Positions 19,218 through 29,169 of a stretch of DNA of 43,823 nt are shown here, one piece after another. The stretch comes from Nitrospirota bacterium. Lineage in GTDB: Bacteria; Nitrospirota; Thermodesulfovibrionia; Thermodesulfovibrionales; UBA6898. How positions within the stretch are numbered: position 1 is the first letter of the stretch; every line of letters begins with the position of its first letter. The position numbers and the translations under genes were made by a program. The notes beneath the pieces were generated by a model that worked only from the letters and a program-made list of their open reading frames with translations, was not told the origin of the DNA and made no database searches. Location of the stretch: NCBI GenBank assembly GCA_012026685.1, contig VEOY01000051.1, forward strand, positions 1 to 43,823. The letters are read 5' to 3'.

Positions 19218-19246
19218 AGGATAATAGAAGTGGTTTTGGATGTCAA
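19218..19246 (-). promoter_or_regulatory. Putative promoter of DUF47-PiT operon: TTGACA - 17 bp - TATCCT
   Basis: Reverse complement of tgtcaa (19241-19246) and aggata (19218-19223) with 17-bp spacer. Confidence 0.6.
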
Positions 19247-19281
19247 ATAAAAGTCGGAAATGTGAGCATAGCGCCGTGTGC

Positions 19282-20373
19282 TCAGGCGGTCATTGCCTGT
19301 TCTACTGCCCGGCGTATGAGTGATTCAGGTATTGCACGGTGAATCGTGACATTTCCTATCCGGTCAGGGAGGATGAAGCGCAGCGCGCCCGAAACGGCCT
19401 TTTTGTCAAGCTTCATGGAATGAAAGAACAGGTCCAGATCAATGTCTCCGGGTATTGCGGAGGGAAGTCCATAAGCGCCGACAAGGCGGCGGACCCTCAG
19501 GACCTCCTCGGCACCGATGATGCCGAGGAGGCGTGCAAGTTCAGCTTCGGCGCACATGCCCACAGCTACTGCCTCGCCATGAAGAAATGACGTGTAGCCG
19601 GTTGCCGTCTCAAGCGCATGGCCTATGGTGTGACCGAAATTCAGGATGGCTCTGAGTCCACCCTCACGCTCGTCGCGGGCAACAACATCAGCTTTTATCT
19701 CACACGATCTGCGAATGATATGCCGGATCGGACCGCTGTCAAGATCGAGAACGTTCTGCACCTGCGTTTCAAGGAAATCGAAAAGCTCCCGGTCCCATAT
19801 GATGCCGTACTTGATGATCTCTGCAACGCCGGCGATGAACTCTCTGCGCGGGAGGGTGAGCAGCGTGTCGACGTCGATCCATACAAGACGCGGCTGCCAG
19901 AACGTCCCTAACATGTTCTTGCCCAGAGGATGATTTACCCCTGTCTTTCCTCCGACGGAACTGTCCACCTGCGCAAGAAGCGTCGTGGGGATCTGTATGA
20001 AATCGATGCCCCGCATGTAAACGGACGCGGCAAACCCGGCAAGGTCGCCGATAACGCCTCCTCCAAGGGCTACGCGCACTGACGTGCGGTCAAGTCTTGC
20101 CCGGAGCATAGCGTCAAATATTCTCTCGGCAGACGCCATGGTCTTGTGCTCCTCACCGTCAGGCAGGATGATCTCCGCACAGGAGAGGCCGGCTGCTGAA
20201 AGAGAACGGGCAACGGCTGCGCCATACAGCGGGAACACGGTCGTATTGCTCACGAGGGCGATCGAGCTGCTGATGCCCAACTGCGTAAGCCTCTCGCCCA
20301 CATCCGTGAGGATCCCGCTGCCGATGGTGATAGGATAGCTTCTGCTTCCCAGCTCAACCCGAACCGTTGTCAT
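19282..20373 (-). CDS. aroB: 3-dehydroquinate synthase
   Basis: GGGVIGDLAGFAASVYMRGIDFIQIPTTLLAQVDSSVGGKTGVNHPLGKNMLGTFWQP. Confidence 0.97.
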   Translation of the reverse strand: MTTVRVELGSRSYPITIGSGILTDVGERLTQLGISSSIALVSNTTVFPLYGAAVARSLSAAGLSCAEIILPDGEEHKTMASAERIFDAMLRARLDRTSVRVALGGGVIGDLAGFAASVYMRGIDFIQIPTTLLAQVDSSVGGKTGVNHPLGKNMLGTFWQPRLVWIDVDTLLTLPRREFIAGVAEIIKYGIIWDRELFDFLETQVQNVLDLDSGPIRHIIRRSCEIKADVVARDEREGGLRAILNFGHTIGHALETATGYTSFLHGEAVAVGMCAEAELARLLGIIGAEEVLRVRRLVGAYGLPSAIPGDIDLDLFFHSMKLDKKAVSGALRFILPDRIGNVTIHRAIPESLIRRAVEQAMTA

Positions 20374-20873
20374 CGTGACGCAATCCCTATGATCTCGTCC
20401 GCGACCTGCAGCGGAGACTTATCGTCCGTATCTATCAATATGCCGGCTTGCGCGTAGAACGGGCTTCTGGTATTGAGAAGTTCGATTATTTTCCGCATTC
20501 TGTCGTCTCCCGCAAGGAGCGGCCTGTCGTCATTTCTGCCGGTACGGTCATGTATCGTTTCCGGGCATGCGGTGAGGCAGAATATCATGCCGTTTTCTCG
20601 TAATGCGGCAAGATTCATTTCCCTGAGAACAGCTCCCCCTCCCGTAGCGATGACAAGATTTTTTTCCGCAGAATATTTTCGTATCATTTCAGCCTCGACC
20701 TCCCGGAAGTAGGCCTCCCCTTTCTTTGCGAAAATGTCCCTGACGGGCATTGCTTCGGCCTTTTCGATCTCAAGGTCGATATCAACGAACCTCATGCTCA
20801 GGCGACGTGATACTTCCTTTCCGACCGCGGTCTTTCCGGTGCCCATAAAACCTGTCAGGACAATGTTTTTCAT
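20370..20873 (-). CDS. aroK: Shikimate kinase
   Basis: GFMGTGKTAVGKEVSRRLSMRFVDIDLEIEK; ATGGGGAVL; NDDRPLL; ATGA overlap with aroB. Confidence 0.95.
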   Translation of the reverse strand: MKNIVLTGFMGTGKTAVGKEVSRRLSMRFVDIDLEIEKAEAMPVRDIFAKKGEAYFREVEAEMIRKYSAEKNLVIATGGGAVLREMNLAALRENGMIFCLTACPETIHDRTGRNDDRPLLAGDDRMRKIIELLNTRSPFYAQAGILIDTDDKSPLQVADEIIGIASR

Positions 20874-20991
20874 CTCTTCTTATCTGCTGTCTCCCTGCGC
20901 CGCCGCCGAGCTGAGAGCTCTATTTTAGATGGTGCACCAAGAAATTGCAAAGCGGGCAGGGGAACGGGGACAGGGGTATGCACAAGGACGG

Positions 20992-22185
20992 TCAGAAGCT
21001 CTTCAGATATGAAAGATATCCCCGGAAGTTCCGTTTCATCTCTTTTTTGCTGTCTCCGCCGAACTTCTCGATAAACGCGTCGGCAAGAACAAGTGCGGTC
21101 ATCGCTTCAGCCACGACAGCTGCCGCAGGTACTGCACAGGTGTCGGACCGCTCATATGCCGCAGAAAATTCCTTCTTTGTTCTCACGTCGACGGACATGA
21201 GGGGTTTTCTGAGCGTCGGAATAGGTTTCATGACAGCGGAAAGAAGAACCGGCATGCCGTTGGACATGCCGCCTTCAATGCCGCCGGCATGGTTTGTCCT
21301 CCGGTAGAATGCTTTACCTTCTGATCTTGCCGATGCCGCATAGTATATCTGGTCCATGACTGCATGGCCGGGAAGAGATGCCATGGCAAATCCGTCCCCG
21401 AACGATATGCCCTTGATGGCCTGGATGCCCATGATGGCCTGGGCGAGCCTGCCGTCCAATTTCCTGTCCCACTGGGTATGACTGCCAAGTCCCACGGGGA
21501 CGCCGGCTGCAAAGACGGTAAATGCTCCTCCCAGTGAGGTTTTTCCCTTCACCGCCCTGTCTATGGCCCGTACCATAGCACGTGAAGTCTTTTCGTCCGG
21601 GCAGCGAACAGATGATCTTTCCGCCTCCTTGAATAAGCGGACAAGCGCACGATCATCTGCCGGAATCTCTCCATGAGCACGGACATTCCCGATCTGCATT
21701 ACATAACTTCCAATGACGATCCCGAAATCGGCAAGTACTTTCTTTGCAATGGCACCAAGTGCAACTCTCATTGCCGTTTCCCGTGCGCTCGACCGCTCCA
21801 GGATATTCCTCATGTCTTTCATATCATATTTGAGCGCTCCTGCGAGATCAGCGTGTCCCGGTCTTGGCCTCGTGACAGGGGGGATCGATCCACGGTCCTC
21901 TGCAAGGACCGACATTCCGGCAAGCCAGTTCTTCCAGTCCTTGTTTTCGATGCTTACAGCTATTGGCGATCCCAGAGTCTTGCCCCAGCGCACACCTGAA
22001 ATGATCTCCGCGCGGTCAGATTCGATGGTCATTCTGCCGCCCCGGCCATGACCTCCCTGGCGTCGCTTCAGGTCCCGGTCGATATCCTCGGGGGAGAGAT
22101 CAAAGCCGGCTGGAACCCCCTCAATGATCCCTGTAAGGGCCTTGCCGTGTGATTCTCCTGATGTGAAAAATCTGATGGTATGCAT
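20992..22185 (-). CDS. aroC: Chorismate synthase
   Basis: IRFFTSGESHGKALTGIIEGVPAGFDL; RPRPGHADLAGALKY; NHAGGIEGGMSNGMPV. Confidence 0.97.
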   Translation of the reverse strand: MHTIRFFTSGESHGKALTGIIEGVPAGFDLSPEDIDRDLKRRQGGHGRGGRMTIESDRAEIISGVRWGKTLGSPIAVSIENKDWKNWLAGMSVLAEDRGSIPPVTRPRPGHADLAGALKYDMKDMRNILERSSARETAMRVALGAIAKKVLADFGIVIGSYVMQIGNVRAHGEIPADDRALVRLFKEAERSSVRCPDEKTSRAMVRAIDRAVKGKTSLGGAFTVFAAGVPVGLGSHTQWDRKLDGRLAQAIMGIQAIKGISFGDGFAMASLPGHAVMDQIYYAASARSEGKAFYRRTNHAGGIEGGMSNGMPVLLSAVMKPIPTLRKPLMSVDVRTKKEFSAAYERSDTCAVPAAAVVAEAMTALVLADAFIEKFGGDSKKEMKRNFRGYLSYLKSF

Positions 22186-22210
22186 AGTGAAGTGTTATGA
22201 AGTATGCAAA

Positions 22211-22250
22211 AAAAAAGAGGGGATGTCAATAAAGACATCCCCTCTTTTTT
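22211..22250 (-). terminator. Rho-independent terminator of the pil operon (sequence is bidirectional)
   Basis: aaaaaagaggggatgtc - aataaa - gacatcccctctttttt: 17-bp perfect stem with A/T tract; just after the pilQ stop. Confidence 0.92.
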
Positions 22251-22255
22251 TAAGT

Positions 22256-24439
22256 TTATTTAAGGGCGCTGAAATTCACGATCGTCGGAGTCACAAAAAC
22301 GAGGAGCTCACTGGTTTGAATTGTGTCGTTATTCTTTTTGAAGAGAAGCCCTAGCACAGGAATCTTCGAAAGACCGGGAACGCCATCTTCACTGGCATTA
22401 ACGCTGTTCTTGAAAATTCCTCCGATGACAACGGTATCGGAGTTGTTGACCAGAACAGAGGTTTTTACCGTATTTTTCAAAACGTCAACACCGCCTGCCG
22501 TCGGCAAGCCGGGTTCGTCCTTTGTGATATCTAGGTCCATGAAGATCGCTCCTCCAGGCGCTATACGGGGTTTCACCGTAAGGGAGAGAAGTGCATCGAT
22601 AGCCTTGTAGTCCGTTTTGTCTGAGGTCGCGACCGGCAGGTAGATCGTACGGCCCTGTGTTATCTTTGCTTCCTGGTTGTTCATGGTCATGATCTTCGGG
22701 TTAGAAAGGACTTTCCCGTTTCTTGTTCCCTCAAGAGCGGAGATCTGGAGATCAAGGGTAAAATTGGCAGCCTTGCTGATATAGCCAAAGCCGATCTGTC
22801 CGCCCGATCCCCCCCCGACCGCTGCAGGCAGATTTACCAGGAAATTGTTCGGGGACCCGGTGGAGTTCCTGCCGATGGTGTAGCTGTTTTCGCCCGGGGT
22901 TTTGTAGAATGTCCCCCACTGAATACCGAGTTCCTTTGTGTAGTTCGTATTCACCTCAACGATCTTTGCTTCTATCATCACCTGGCGGGCCTGCATGACC
23001 TCCTGGTCGAGCTCCTTGATGAGTGCAGCGATCTTATCGAGATTCGTATCCAGATCATTGGCAATAATACTGCTACCTCTCTCATCGATAGATATGTTCC
23101 CCCTCGAACTGAGAAGTTTTGCCTTATCGATCGACTCTTTTAGTTTGCTGAGTTCAGCATAGTTAACGGCAAAGATTCTTGTTTTTAGTTCACCGGCCTC
23201 GGAAGCAGCCTTTTTTGCTTCGGTCATGTCCCTAAGCTCTTTTGCGACGACTGAATTCGGGACAATCCTTATGATATTGCCGTCGACGATCTTCGCAAGA
23301 GAGAAGGTTCTCAAAATAATATCCAGTGCCTGGTCCCAAGGTACATTGACCAGATTGAGAGTGACCTTTCCCTTGACGTCAGGATTGACCACAATATTAT
23401 ACCCGCTGACATCGCCGAGAAGCCTGAAGATCGGGACAATGTCAGCGTCCTGGAAATCGAGGGAAATCTTCTTGCCCGTGTATATACCTTCAGCAAGGGG
23501 TGCAGGAGAAGACGCTGCCTGCTGCACCGGAGCCTCAAAAGACACGGCTGGAGATGCTGCAGCACCGTTCGGTGCATAGGAAGTCGGCTGCGGAGATGCC
23601 GTTTCCTTGCCCGCCAGGCTGATCTCGATGCTGTTGCCGATTGCCGTGACATCAAAATTTGTCTTTTCTTTCAGATCAAGGACCAGCCGAAGTTTGCCCT
23701 GATGTTTTCCTGCACGTATCCCTTTAAGCGGTGAAACCGTCTTTGACGGTATGGGAGCACGCAGAGCGACGTCAGGGATGTCAACAACGATCCGTTCATT
23801 TATGGGGAATATGTTGGGGATCATCGTACCGTTGCCGGTGATCAGGACTTTTACCGCGCCTGCGGTTTTCTGGATTTCTATGTTTTTTATCTCTGTTGCC
23901 TTGGATTTGGCCGGGGCAATCTCCTGCTGAACCTGTTCTTTTTCAGGAGCCGTTTCCTGTACCGCTAACTGCACGGATGCCTTCGGAGTCGGTTCAGACT
24001 CCTGCTCACTTGTAAGGACTACCGTTTCATTTTTTGCTATCGAAATGGTGAGAGTATTGTCCTTATATGAAGGAGTGAGGGAAGAAGGGTTCTGCAACAC
24101 GATGTCGAGTTTGGTTATGAGCTTGGGAGAGTCTATCTGCTGGGGAATGATCTCCGTGATGCCTGACCGTTCAGAGGATATCTTGTCGTTAAACTGGCCG
24201 GTGGCCATGTCGGGTATCTCTATGGTTGCCCTATAGGGATCATTTGACTTGTATATGGCATACGTGAAATGCTGATTGCTTTTGATGATGAGGACATTAT
24301 CCTCAACCTGGATCGAGGTGATCGAAGGTGCTCCGGCAGCGTCAGAGGACTGCTTGCCTCCCTGCGTCGAAGCACAACCAAAAATAAGCATGAGCATAGC
24401 CATGCATATGAACAGTTTTAGAATAAGTGCTTTTTTCAT
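22256..24439 (-). CDS. pilQ: Type IV pilus secretin PilQ
   Basis: Lipobox-like LIFGCAST, AMIN-type domains, STN (ISLDFQDADIVPIFRLLGDVSGYNIVVNPDVKGKVTLNLVNVPWDQALDIIL), secretin domain. Confidence 0.96.
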   Translation of the reverse strand: MKKALILKLFICMAMLMLIFGCASTQGGKQSSDAAGAPSITSIQVEDNVLIIKSNQHFTYAIYKSNDPYRATIEIPDMATGQFNDKISSERSGITEIIPQQIDSPKLITKLDIVLQNPSSLTPSYKDNTLTISIAKNETVVLTSEQESEPTPKASVQLAVQETAPEKEQVQQEIAPAKSKATEIKNIEIQKTAGAVKVLITGNGTMIPNIFPINERIVVDIPDVALRAPIPSKTVSPLKGIRAGKHQGKLRLVLDLKEKTNFDVTAIGNSIEISLAGKETASPQPTSYAPNGAAASPAVSFEAPVQQAASSPAPLAEGIYTGKKISLDFQDADIVPIFRLLGDVSGYNIVVNPDVKGKVTLNLVNVPWDQALDIILRTFSLAKIVDGNIIRIVPNSVVAKELRDMTEAKKAASEAGELKTRIFAVNYAELSKLKESIDKAKLLSSRGNISIDERGSSIIANDLDTNLDKIAALIKELDQEVMQARQVMIEAKIVEVNTNYTKELGIQWGTFYKTPGENSYTIGRNSTGSPNNFLVNLPAAVGGGSGGQIGFGYISKAANFTLDLQISALEGTRNGKVLSNPKIMTMNNQEAKITQGRTIYLPVATSDKTDYKAIDALLSLTVKPRIAPGGAIFMDLDITKDEPGLPTAGGVDVLKNTVKTSVLVNNSDTVVIGGIFKNSVNASEDGVPGLSKIPVLGLLFKKNNDTIQTSELLVFVTPTIVNFSALK

Positions 24440-24966
24440 TCTTCCTCCTCCTTGCGGAGTTTCAGTATGGTATCTTTTGTTTTCAGTTGGCCCTTGTAAT
24501 CCTTTATCTGCTCGGTGATGATCACCGAGTCCCTGGTGATTTCGCGGACCTTGCCGCCATACAGACCCAGTGTCATTCCTTTCCTGACCGTGTACGACTT
24601 CTTGTCAGGAAGGGTGACCATCGCATAGAATTGCTTGCTGTCCCAAGCGATAGCAATGACCCTGATCTCATCGACATCGAAGTTCTCAATCGGTACAGAG
24701 CCCTTCTTCCTGACCGGTTTTTCCTTTGCTGTTCCGGTCTCTATCAGCGGAATGAACGGGTCTCTTCTTCCCTTTGGGTCGTAGACATAGATTTCTTTTT
24801 CCGCTTTGATCTCATTTTGCGGTGTTGCTGGTGCGGCGGCAACAGCTGCCGGAGGAGTTGTAGCCTGAGGTTGTGGCTTCTTGGCCGGCTGTTTGTCGCC
24901 GCAGGCGATAAACATGATGCCGAGTGAACATGTAACTACCGTGACCAGCAATGATTTTTTCATCAT
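24436..24966 (-). CDS. pilP: Pilus assembly protein PilP
   Basis: Lipobox-like LGIMFIACGDK; YDPKGRRDPFIPLI; position pilO-pilP-pilQ; ATGA overlap. Confidence 0.92.
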   Translation of the reverse strand: MMKKSLLVTVVTCSLGIMFIACGDKQPAKKPQPQATTPPAAVAAAPATPQNEIKAEKEIYVYDPKGRRDPFIPLIETGTAKEKPVRKKGSVPIENFDVDEIRVIAIAWDSKQFYAMVTLPDKKSYTVRKGMTLGLYGGKVREITRDSVIITEQIKDYKGQLKTKDTILKLRKEEEE

Positions 24967-25571
24967 TTTTTTACCGCCGGCGCCGGTTTTCCCATTTCAG
25001 CATCAGGAATAGCAGAAAAAGTAGAGGCCTTGAACGATACCTGCAGCATGCTTTCCGACCGCTCCTTTTTGGGATTCCCGATCTTCATGTCCTTGATATT
25101 TACGATCCTGTTCAGCCGTGTAAGGCTGCTGAGGAAATACCCGAGGTTGTGATAAGTCCCTACGACATCCACAGAGACAGGGATCTCATACACAATACCG
25201 CTCGGATGCGTCACCTTCGGTGAAGGCTTCCAGGACTTGATTTCCAGTCCCGCAGAGATGCCCATATCGGATACCTGCTTCAGGAGGCTCGAGATCTCCT
25301 TTTCTTCAGGCAGCTGTTCCTTCAGCTCGTTTATCCTCGCGATAAGCCGTTCATTTTCCATCTTCAGCATCTCGAGTTTCGCTGCTTTTGACTGGCTTGA
25401 GGCGATCTCGTTATTCTGCTTGTCTATTTTTGCATCAAGAACCTTTATTTGCTTCATCTTCGGGTTTATCCAAAGAAGGAATACGAGTGCGATTATGATA
25501 ATTGACGGAACGACAGCTATTATCGCCTTTGCATAGGTCGGCAGGGCCTTGATGTCAAATTTTAATGCCAT
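24963..25571 (-). CDS. pilO: Pilus assembly protein PilO
   Basis: TM plus coiled coil, LKEQLPEEKEISSLLKQVSDMGISAGLEIKSWKP; operon position. Confidence 0.93.
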   Translation of the reverse strand: MALKFDIKALPTYAKAIIAVVPSIIIIALVFLLWINPKMKQIKVLDAKIDKQNNEIASSQSKAAKLEMLKMENERLIARINELKEQLPEEKEISSLLKQVSDMGISAGLEIKSWKPSPKVTHPSGIVYEIPVSVDVVGTYHNLGYFLSSLTRLNRIVNIKDMKIGNPKKERSESMLQVSFKASTFSAIPDAEMGKPAPAVKK

Positions 25572-25572
25572 A

Positions 25573-26112
25573 TCAGGGTTTCACCTTGAAGGTTAGTCTG
25601 AACGTATAAACAGCGGTTTCTTTTATCTTTGACTGGACAGATTCCTGAAGATATACGTCAGTAAACAATTTGGAATTTTTAAGGTTATTGACATAATTGA
25701 CGACGTCCGTATTCGAGAATGCCGTACAGCTCAGGTTGATGTCAGATCCCCTAACATCCATGGTTGTGAGCCAAACGCCGACCGGCAGCTGCGCGCTTAT
25801 CTCGTCGAGGATCTTAACGGGCAGCGATTTATTTCTGCCCAGATCTTCTATGATGTCCTTGCGTTGCTGGAATGTCTTGTTCAGGCGTTCGAAATCTTCT
25901 ACTGCCTTGATCTTTGCTTTGAGTTCGGTTATCTTGCGGTCATTGTCCTTTGCCTTTGCCTCTCGGTCGGAAAGACGGGAGCTGTAGAAATATGCGAGGT
26001 AGCCAAGGACAAGAGCGGTAAGAATGGTCAGAAGGACCGTATAAATAAGAAAGGTCGGAAGCGGTTTCTGTTTCTTTTTCTTTTTTGTTGGTATTAAGTT
26101 GACTTTTATCAT
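25573..26112 (-). CDS. pilN: Pilus assembly protein PilN
   Basis: Start reassigned to MIKVNLIPTKKKKKQ at 26112 (ATGA overlap with pilM); the ORF-track start at 26292 lies inside pilM. Confidence 0.93.
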   Translation of the reverse strand: MIKVNLIPTKKKKKQKPLPTFLIYTVLLTILTALVLGYLAYFYSSRLSDREAKAKDNDRKITELKAKIKAVEDFERLNKTFQQRKDIIEDLGRNKSLPVKILDEISAQLPVGVWLTTMDVRGSDINLSCTAFSNTDVVNYVNNLKNSKLFTDVYLQESVQSKIKETAVYTFRLTFKVKP

Positions 26113-27161
26113 CTGTCGCCCTGTTTCCTGAGTGCCAGACCAACGGCTACGGCCATCATGGGAGCTACTTCCTCGATATATGCGACGTCGAATCTCTTGG
26201 GAATCTTGATGTTTCTGAATGGTTCTGCGATCTTCGTCTCTATGCCCGAACGCTCGGAGATCATCGATGCAAAGTTCTTGATAAGCGCACATCCCCCGCT
26301 GAGGATCACTTCGGAAATGTCCTCATGAACGGTGGTGCTTCGATAGTAATCAAAGGACCGGCTGATCTCACCGAGTATTTCATCGGACGCTGACTCAATG
26401 ACCGAATTGGCATCTTCCGGGGACACGTTTTCCACCGGCTCGCCGCGCTTCAGTTTCTCAGCCACCTCATACGTGATATTAAATTCTCGCTGCAGGGCTT
26501 CCGTGTGAAGATTGCTGCCAAGAGAGCTGTCCCTGGTAAATACGGATATGCCGCCCTTCAGAATGCTCATGTTTATCGTGCTCGCGCCGATATTGAGGAG
26601 GGCAACGTTTCTTCCAGGCTCTATTTCATAATTGACGCCGTACATGTTCTCGAGGGCAAAGGAGTCAATGTCAACGATGATCGGCGTGAGACCTGCCTCC
26701 TTTACGACCTGGATATACTCATTGATGATATCTTTCTTGACGGCTACAAGGATGACATCCATCTGTCCCGGCTCGTCCTTCGGCCCTAAGATCTGAAAGT
26801 CAAGGTTGACATCATCGATGTCAAAGGGCACATATTGTTCGGCTTCAAACTTTATCGACTCGGAGAGCTCTTCTTCCGACATCTCCGGCAAAGAAATCCT
26901 CTTGATGATGACAGAGGAGTGTCCTGATATCGCGATAGCAGCATTTTTTGCTTTAATACCCGCGGCCTTTATCATTTCCTTCAGTGAATCGACCAGTCTC
27001 AGAGAGTCGATGATCGAGCCATCGACAATGAGTTCAGGGGGCAGGGCGTGCACATGGCACAGATCAAGTTCATAGCCGCCTTTCGACTCTTTGAGCTTAA
27101 CCGCCTTGATAAAGCTCGAGCCGATATCTAATCCGATTGAATCTTTTCCGCCAAAAAGCAT
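26109..27161 (-). CDS. pilM: Pilus assembly protein PilM (actin-like ATPase)
   Basis: GLDIGSSFIKAVKLKESKGGYEL; actin-like ATPase motifs; operon position. Confidence 0.95.
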   Translation of the reverse strand: MLFGGKDSIGLDIGSSFIKAVKLKESKGGYELDLCHVHALPPELIVDGSIIDSLRLVDSLKEMIKAAGIKAKNAAIAISGHSSVIIKRISLPEMSEEELSESIKFEAEQYVPFDIDDVNLDFQILGPKDEPGQMDVILVAVKKDIINEYIQVVKEAGLTPIIVDIDSFALENMYGVNYEIEPGRNVALLNIGASTINMSILKGGISVFTRDSSLGSNLHTEALQREFNITYEVAEKLKRGEPVENVSPEDANSVIESASDEILGEISRSFDYYRSTTVHEDISEVILSGGCALIKNFASMISERSGIETKIAEPFRNIKIPKRFDVAYIEEVAPMMAVAVGLALRKQGDR

Positions 27162-27167
27162 AGCTTA

Positions 27168-27196
27168 TGAATACCAGAAATAAAATATCTTGTCAA
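27168..27196 (-). promoter_or_regulatory. Putative pilMNOPQ promoter: TTGACA - 17 bp - TATTCA
   Basis: Reverse complement of tgtcaa (27191-27196); spacer 17; -10-like TATTCA ends 6 nt before the ATG. Confidence 0.6.
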
Positions 27197-27221
27197 GCAT
27201 TTTTTTTGTATTTATATCAGC

Positions 27222-27233
27222 CAGTTTAAACTG
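27222..27233. repeat. Perfect 12-bp palindrome CAGTTTAAACTG upstream of the pilM promoter
   Basis: Direct reading; lies about 25 bp upstream of the -35. Confidence 0.55.
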
Positions 27234-27269
27234 AATCTTGAGAAAATGGTTTAAGTTATGCAAATGCAG

Positions 27270-28163
27270 CTATAAGTTTAAGATTCTTTCAGCGGCAATT
27301 TTGTCGTTCTCGATCCTCCCTATGCCGAATAATTCTCCTGACGGAGACTTAAGACGGACAAAGGCTGAGTGGTCAGACGCTTTAACATTTTCTGCGCTGA
27401 TCGGCATGCCGTTTCTGGCCCGGTGATAATCCTCTTCCTTGACGAACACTTCGACGAGTTCCGACAGTGCCTCGTCGATAGAATATATATAGGGAAGGGC
27501 ACGAAGTTCCTTTCCGTCCGCCGAAAGTTGGTCGAAACCCGCAGTCTGTTCAAGGCTGAACATGCCGGTTCTTGTTCTTACGAGAGAGGTCAGATGAGCG
27601 AGGGTCCCGAGCCTTTCCCCAAGGTCATCGCAGAGGGTGCGTATATAGGTCCCCTTGGAGCAACAGATATTCAGGTCAACATAGGGAAGATTAACATCGG
27701 TTATGCTTAAGGAATAAATATCTACCGGTCTTAAGGCCCTTTCGACGGTGATACCTTCCCTGGCAAGGGCGTAGAGCGGTCTTCCCTTATGTTTGAGCGC
27801 TGAATACATGGGTGGCTTCTGCATGATCCTGCCGGTAAATTCCCGTGCCGCCTTTTCTATATCATGGGCTGAAAAATCGGGCACGTTCCTGACTTCCGTG
27901 ACCGTGCCTTCAGCGTCAAGCGTATCAGTTCTTATGCCGATCTTCATTCTTGCCCGGTATTCTTTTTCCTTATCCATCAGGAACCTGCTGATCTTTGTCG
28001 CCTCGCCCAGACAAACGAGCAGCACTCCTGTTGCGAGCGGGTCAAGCGTACCGGCATGACCCGCTTTTTTCACGCCGTAGATCCTTTTTACTTTGGTTAC
28101 GGCCTGCTGAGACGTCATGCCTTCGGGCTTGTTCAGAGCGATGACAATATTCAATGAGGACAT
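27270..28163 (-). CDS. truB: tRNA pseudouridine(55) synthase
   Basis: ALNKPEGMTSQQAVTKVKRIYGVKKAGHAGTLDPLATGVLLVCLGEATKI. Confidence 0.97.
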   Translation of the reverse strand: MSSLNIVIALNKPEGMTSQQAVTKVKRIYGVKKAGHAGTLDPLATGVLLVCLGEATKISRFLMDKEKEYRARMKIGIRTDTLDAEGTVTEVRNVPDFSAHDIEKAAREFTGRIMQKPPMYSALKHKGRPLYALAREGITVERALRPVDIYSLSITDVNLPYVDLNICCSKGTYIRTLCDDLGERLGTLAHLTSLVRTRTGMFSLEQTAGFDQLSADGKELRALPYIYSIDEALSELVEVFVKEEDYHRARNGMPISAENVKASDHSAFVRLKSPSGELFGIGRIENDKIAAERILNL

Positions 28164-28212
28164 GGAATACCGGTAGCGTCAGCGGGAAAACGACGGGAGC
28201 AAGAAATGAATT

Positions 28213-29169
28213 TCATAATTCAGGGAGGATGGTTTTGCCTGCTTTCAGGATCACCTTTTTTATCGTCGCGAGGTCAGCCGCAATCCTGAATCCAGCCGCG
28301 TTCCGGTGGCCTCCTCCCCCGTTTGCAGCGGCTATGTTTGCCACATTTACCGGGCCTTTCGAGCGCATGCTCACTTTCCAGCGTCCTTTGTCAACTTCCC
28401 TGATGAGGACCGATATTTTAACGGAATCAATGATCCTGGGGAAGTTTGCGAAATTTTCCGTGTCAGACTCCGTGGTGCCGGTAGTCTCATGCATGTCCCT
28501 TGTAACATGGATGAATGCAATGCCGTCCCTGATATCGAGTGTTCCAAGGGCACGGACGAGCAGCTCAAAGCGTTTCTTCTCCCAATGTTCATATAGATGT
28601 TCTGATATGGTGCCGGGCCGAGCACCGGCTTCCACAAGCTCAGCACCTGCCTTCAAGACGTCCGGACCAGTGTTGCTGTATCTGAACGTCCCGGTATCGA
28701 CCGTGATGGCAGTATACAGATTGGTCGCCATGGACTTTGTGAGGGGAACGTCCAGGGTCCTGATAAGATGGAAGACCATGAGCCCTGTCGCTGCTGCAGA
28801 CCGCTCTACCCACCGGATATCACCGAAATCGGACTCTGTCTCATGGTGATCAATGACTGCTGTTTTTCTGAATGCATTGCCGGTGAGCGCTGCCCGGTCC
28901 GGACTGTTACAGTCGAGGAGCACAACCAAGGGATGTTTCGCCATGATCCTGCCGAGGCTTGATCTGAATGACCTGTATCCCGGCATGAACCGGTAACATT
29001 CCGGCACGGGATCCCTATCGTAGACAAATACGGTCTTGCCAAGCGATTTGAGCGCCTCAGAGAGTGCCAAACAGGAGCCGACCGCATCGCCATCGGGCCC
29101 GATGTGCGTTGTCAGAAGAAAGACCTTCTCGTTCCTGAATGCTTCGATAAGGTCTTCAGGAATCTTCAC
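28213..29169 (-). CDS. nrnA: DHH-family bifunctional oligoribonuclease/PAP phosphatase
   Basis: TTHIGPDGDAVGSCLALSEALKSLG, VIDHHETESDFGDIRWVE, ANGGGGHRNAAGFRI. Confidence 0.93.
   Translation of the reverse strand: MKIPEDLIEAFRNEKVFLLTTHIGPDGDAVGSCLALSEALKSLGKTVFVYDRDPVPECYRFMPGYRSFRSSLGRIMAKHPLVVLLDCNSPDRAALTGNAFRKTAVIDHHETESDFGDIRWVERSAAATGLMVFHLIRTLDVPLTKSMATNLYTAITVDTGTFRYSNTGPDVLKAGAELVEAGARPGTISEHLYEHWEKKRFELLVRALGTLDIRDGIAFIHVTRDMHETTGTTESDTENFANFPRIIDSVKISVLIREVDKGRWKVSMRSKGPVNVANIAAANGGGGHRNAAGFRIAADLATIKKVILKAGKTILPEL

Noticed and set aside
26113-26292. N-terminal extension of the pilN ORF
   Set aside because: Lies within pilM in another frame; MIKVNLIP at 26112 is the standard PilN start.
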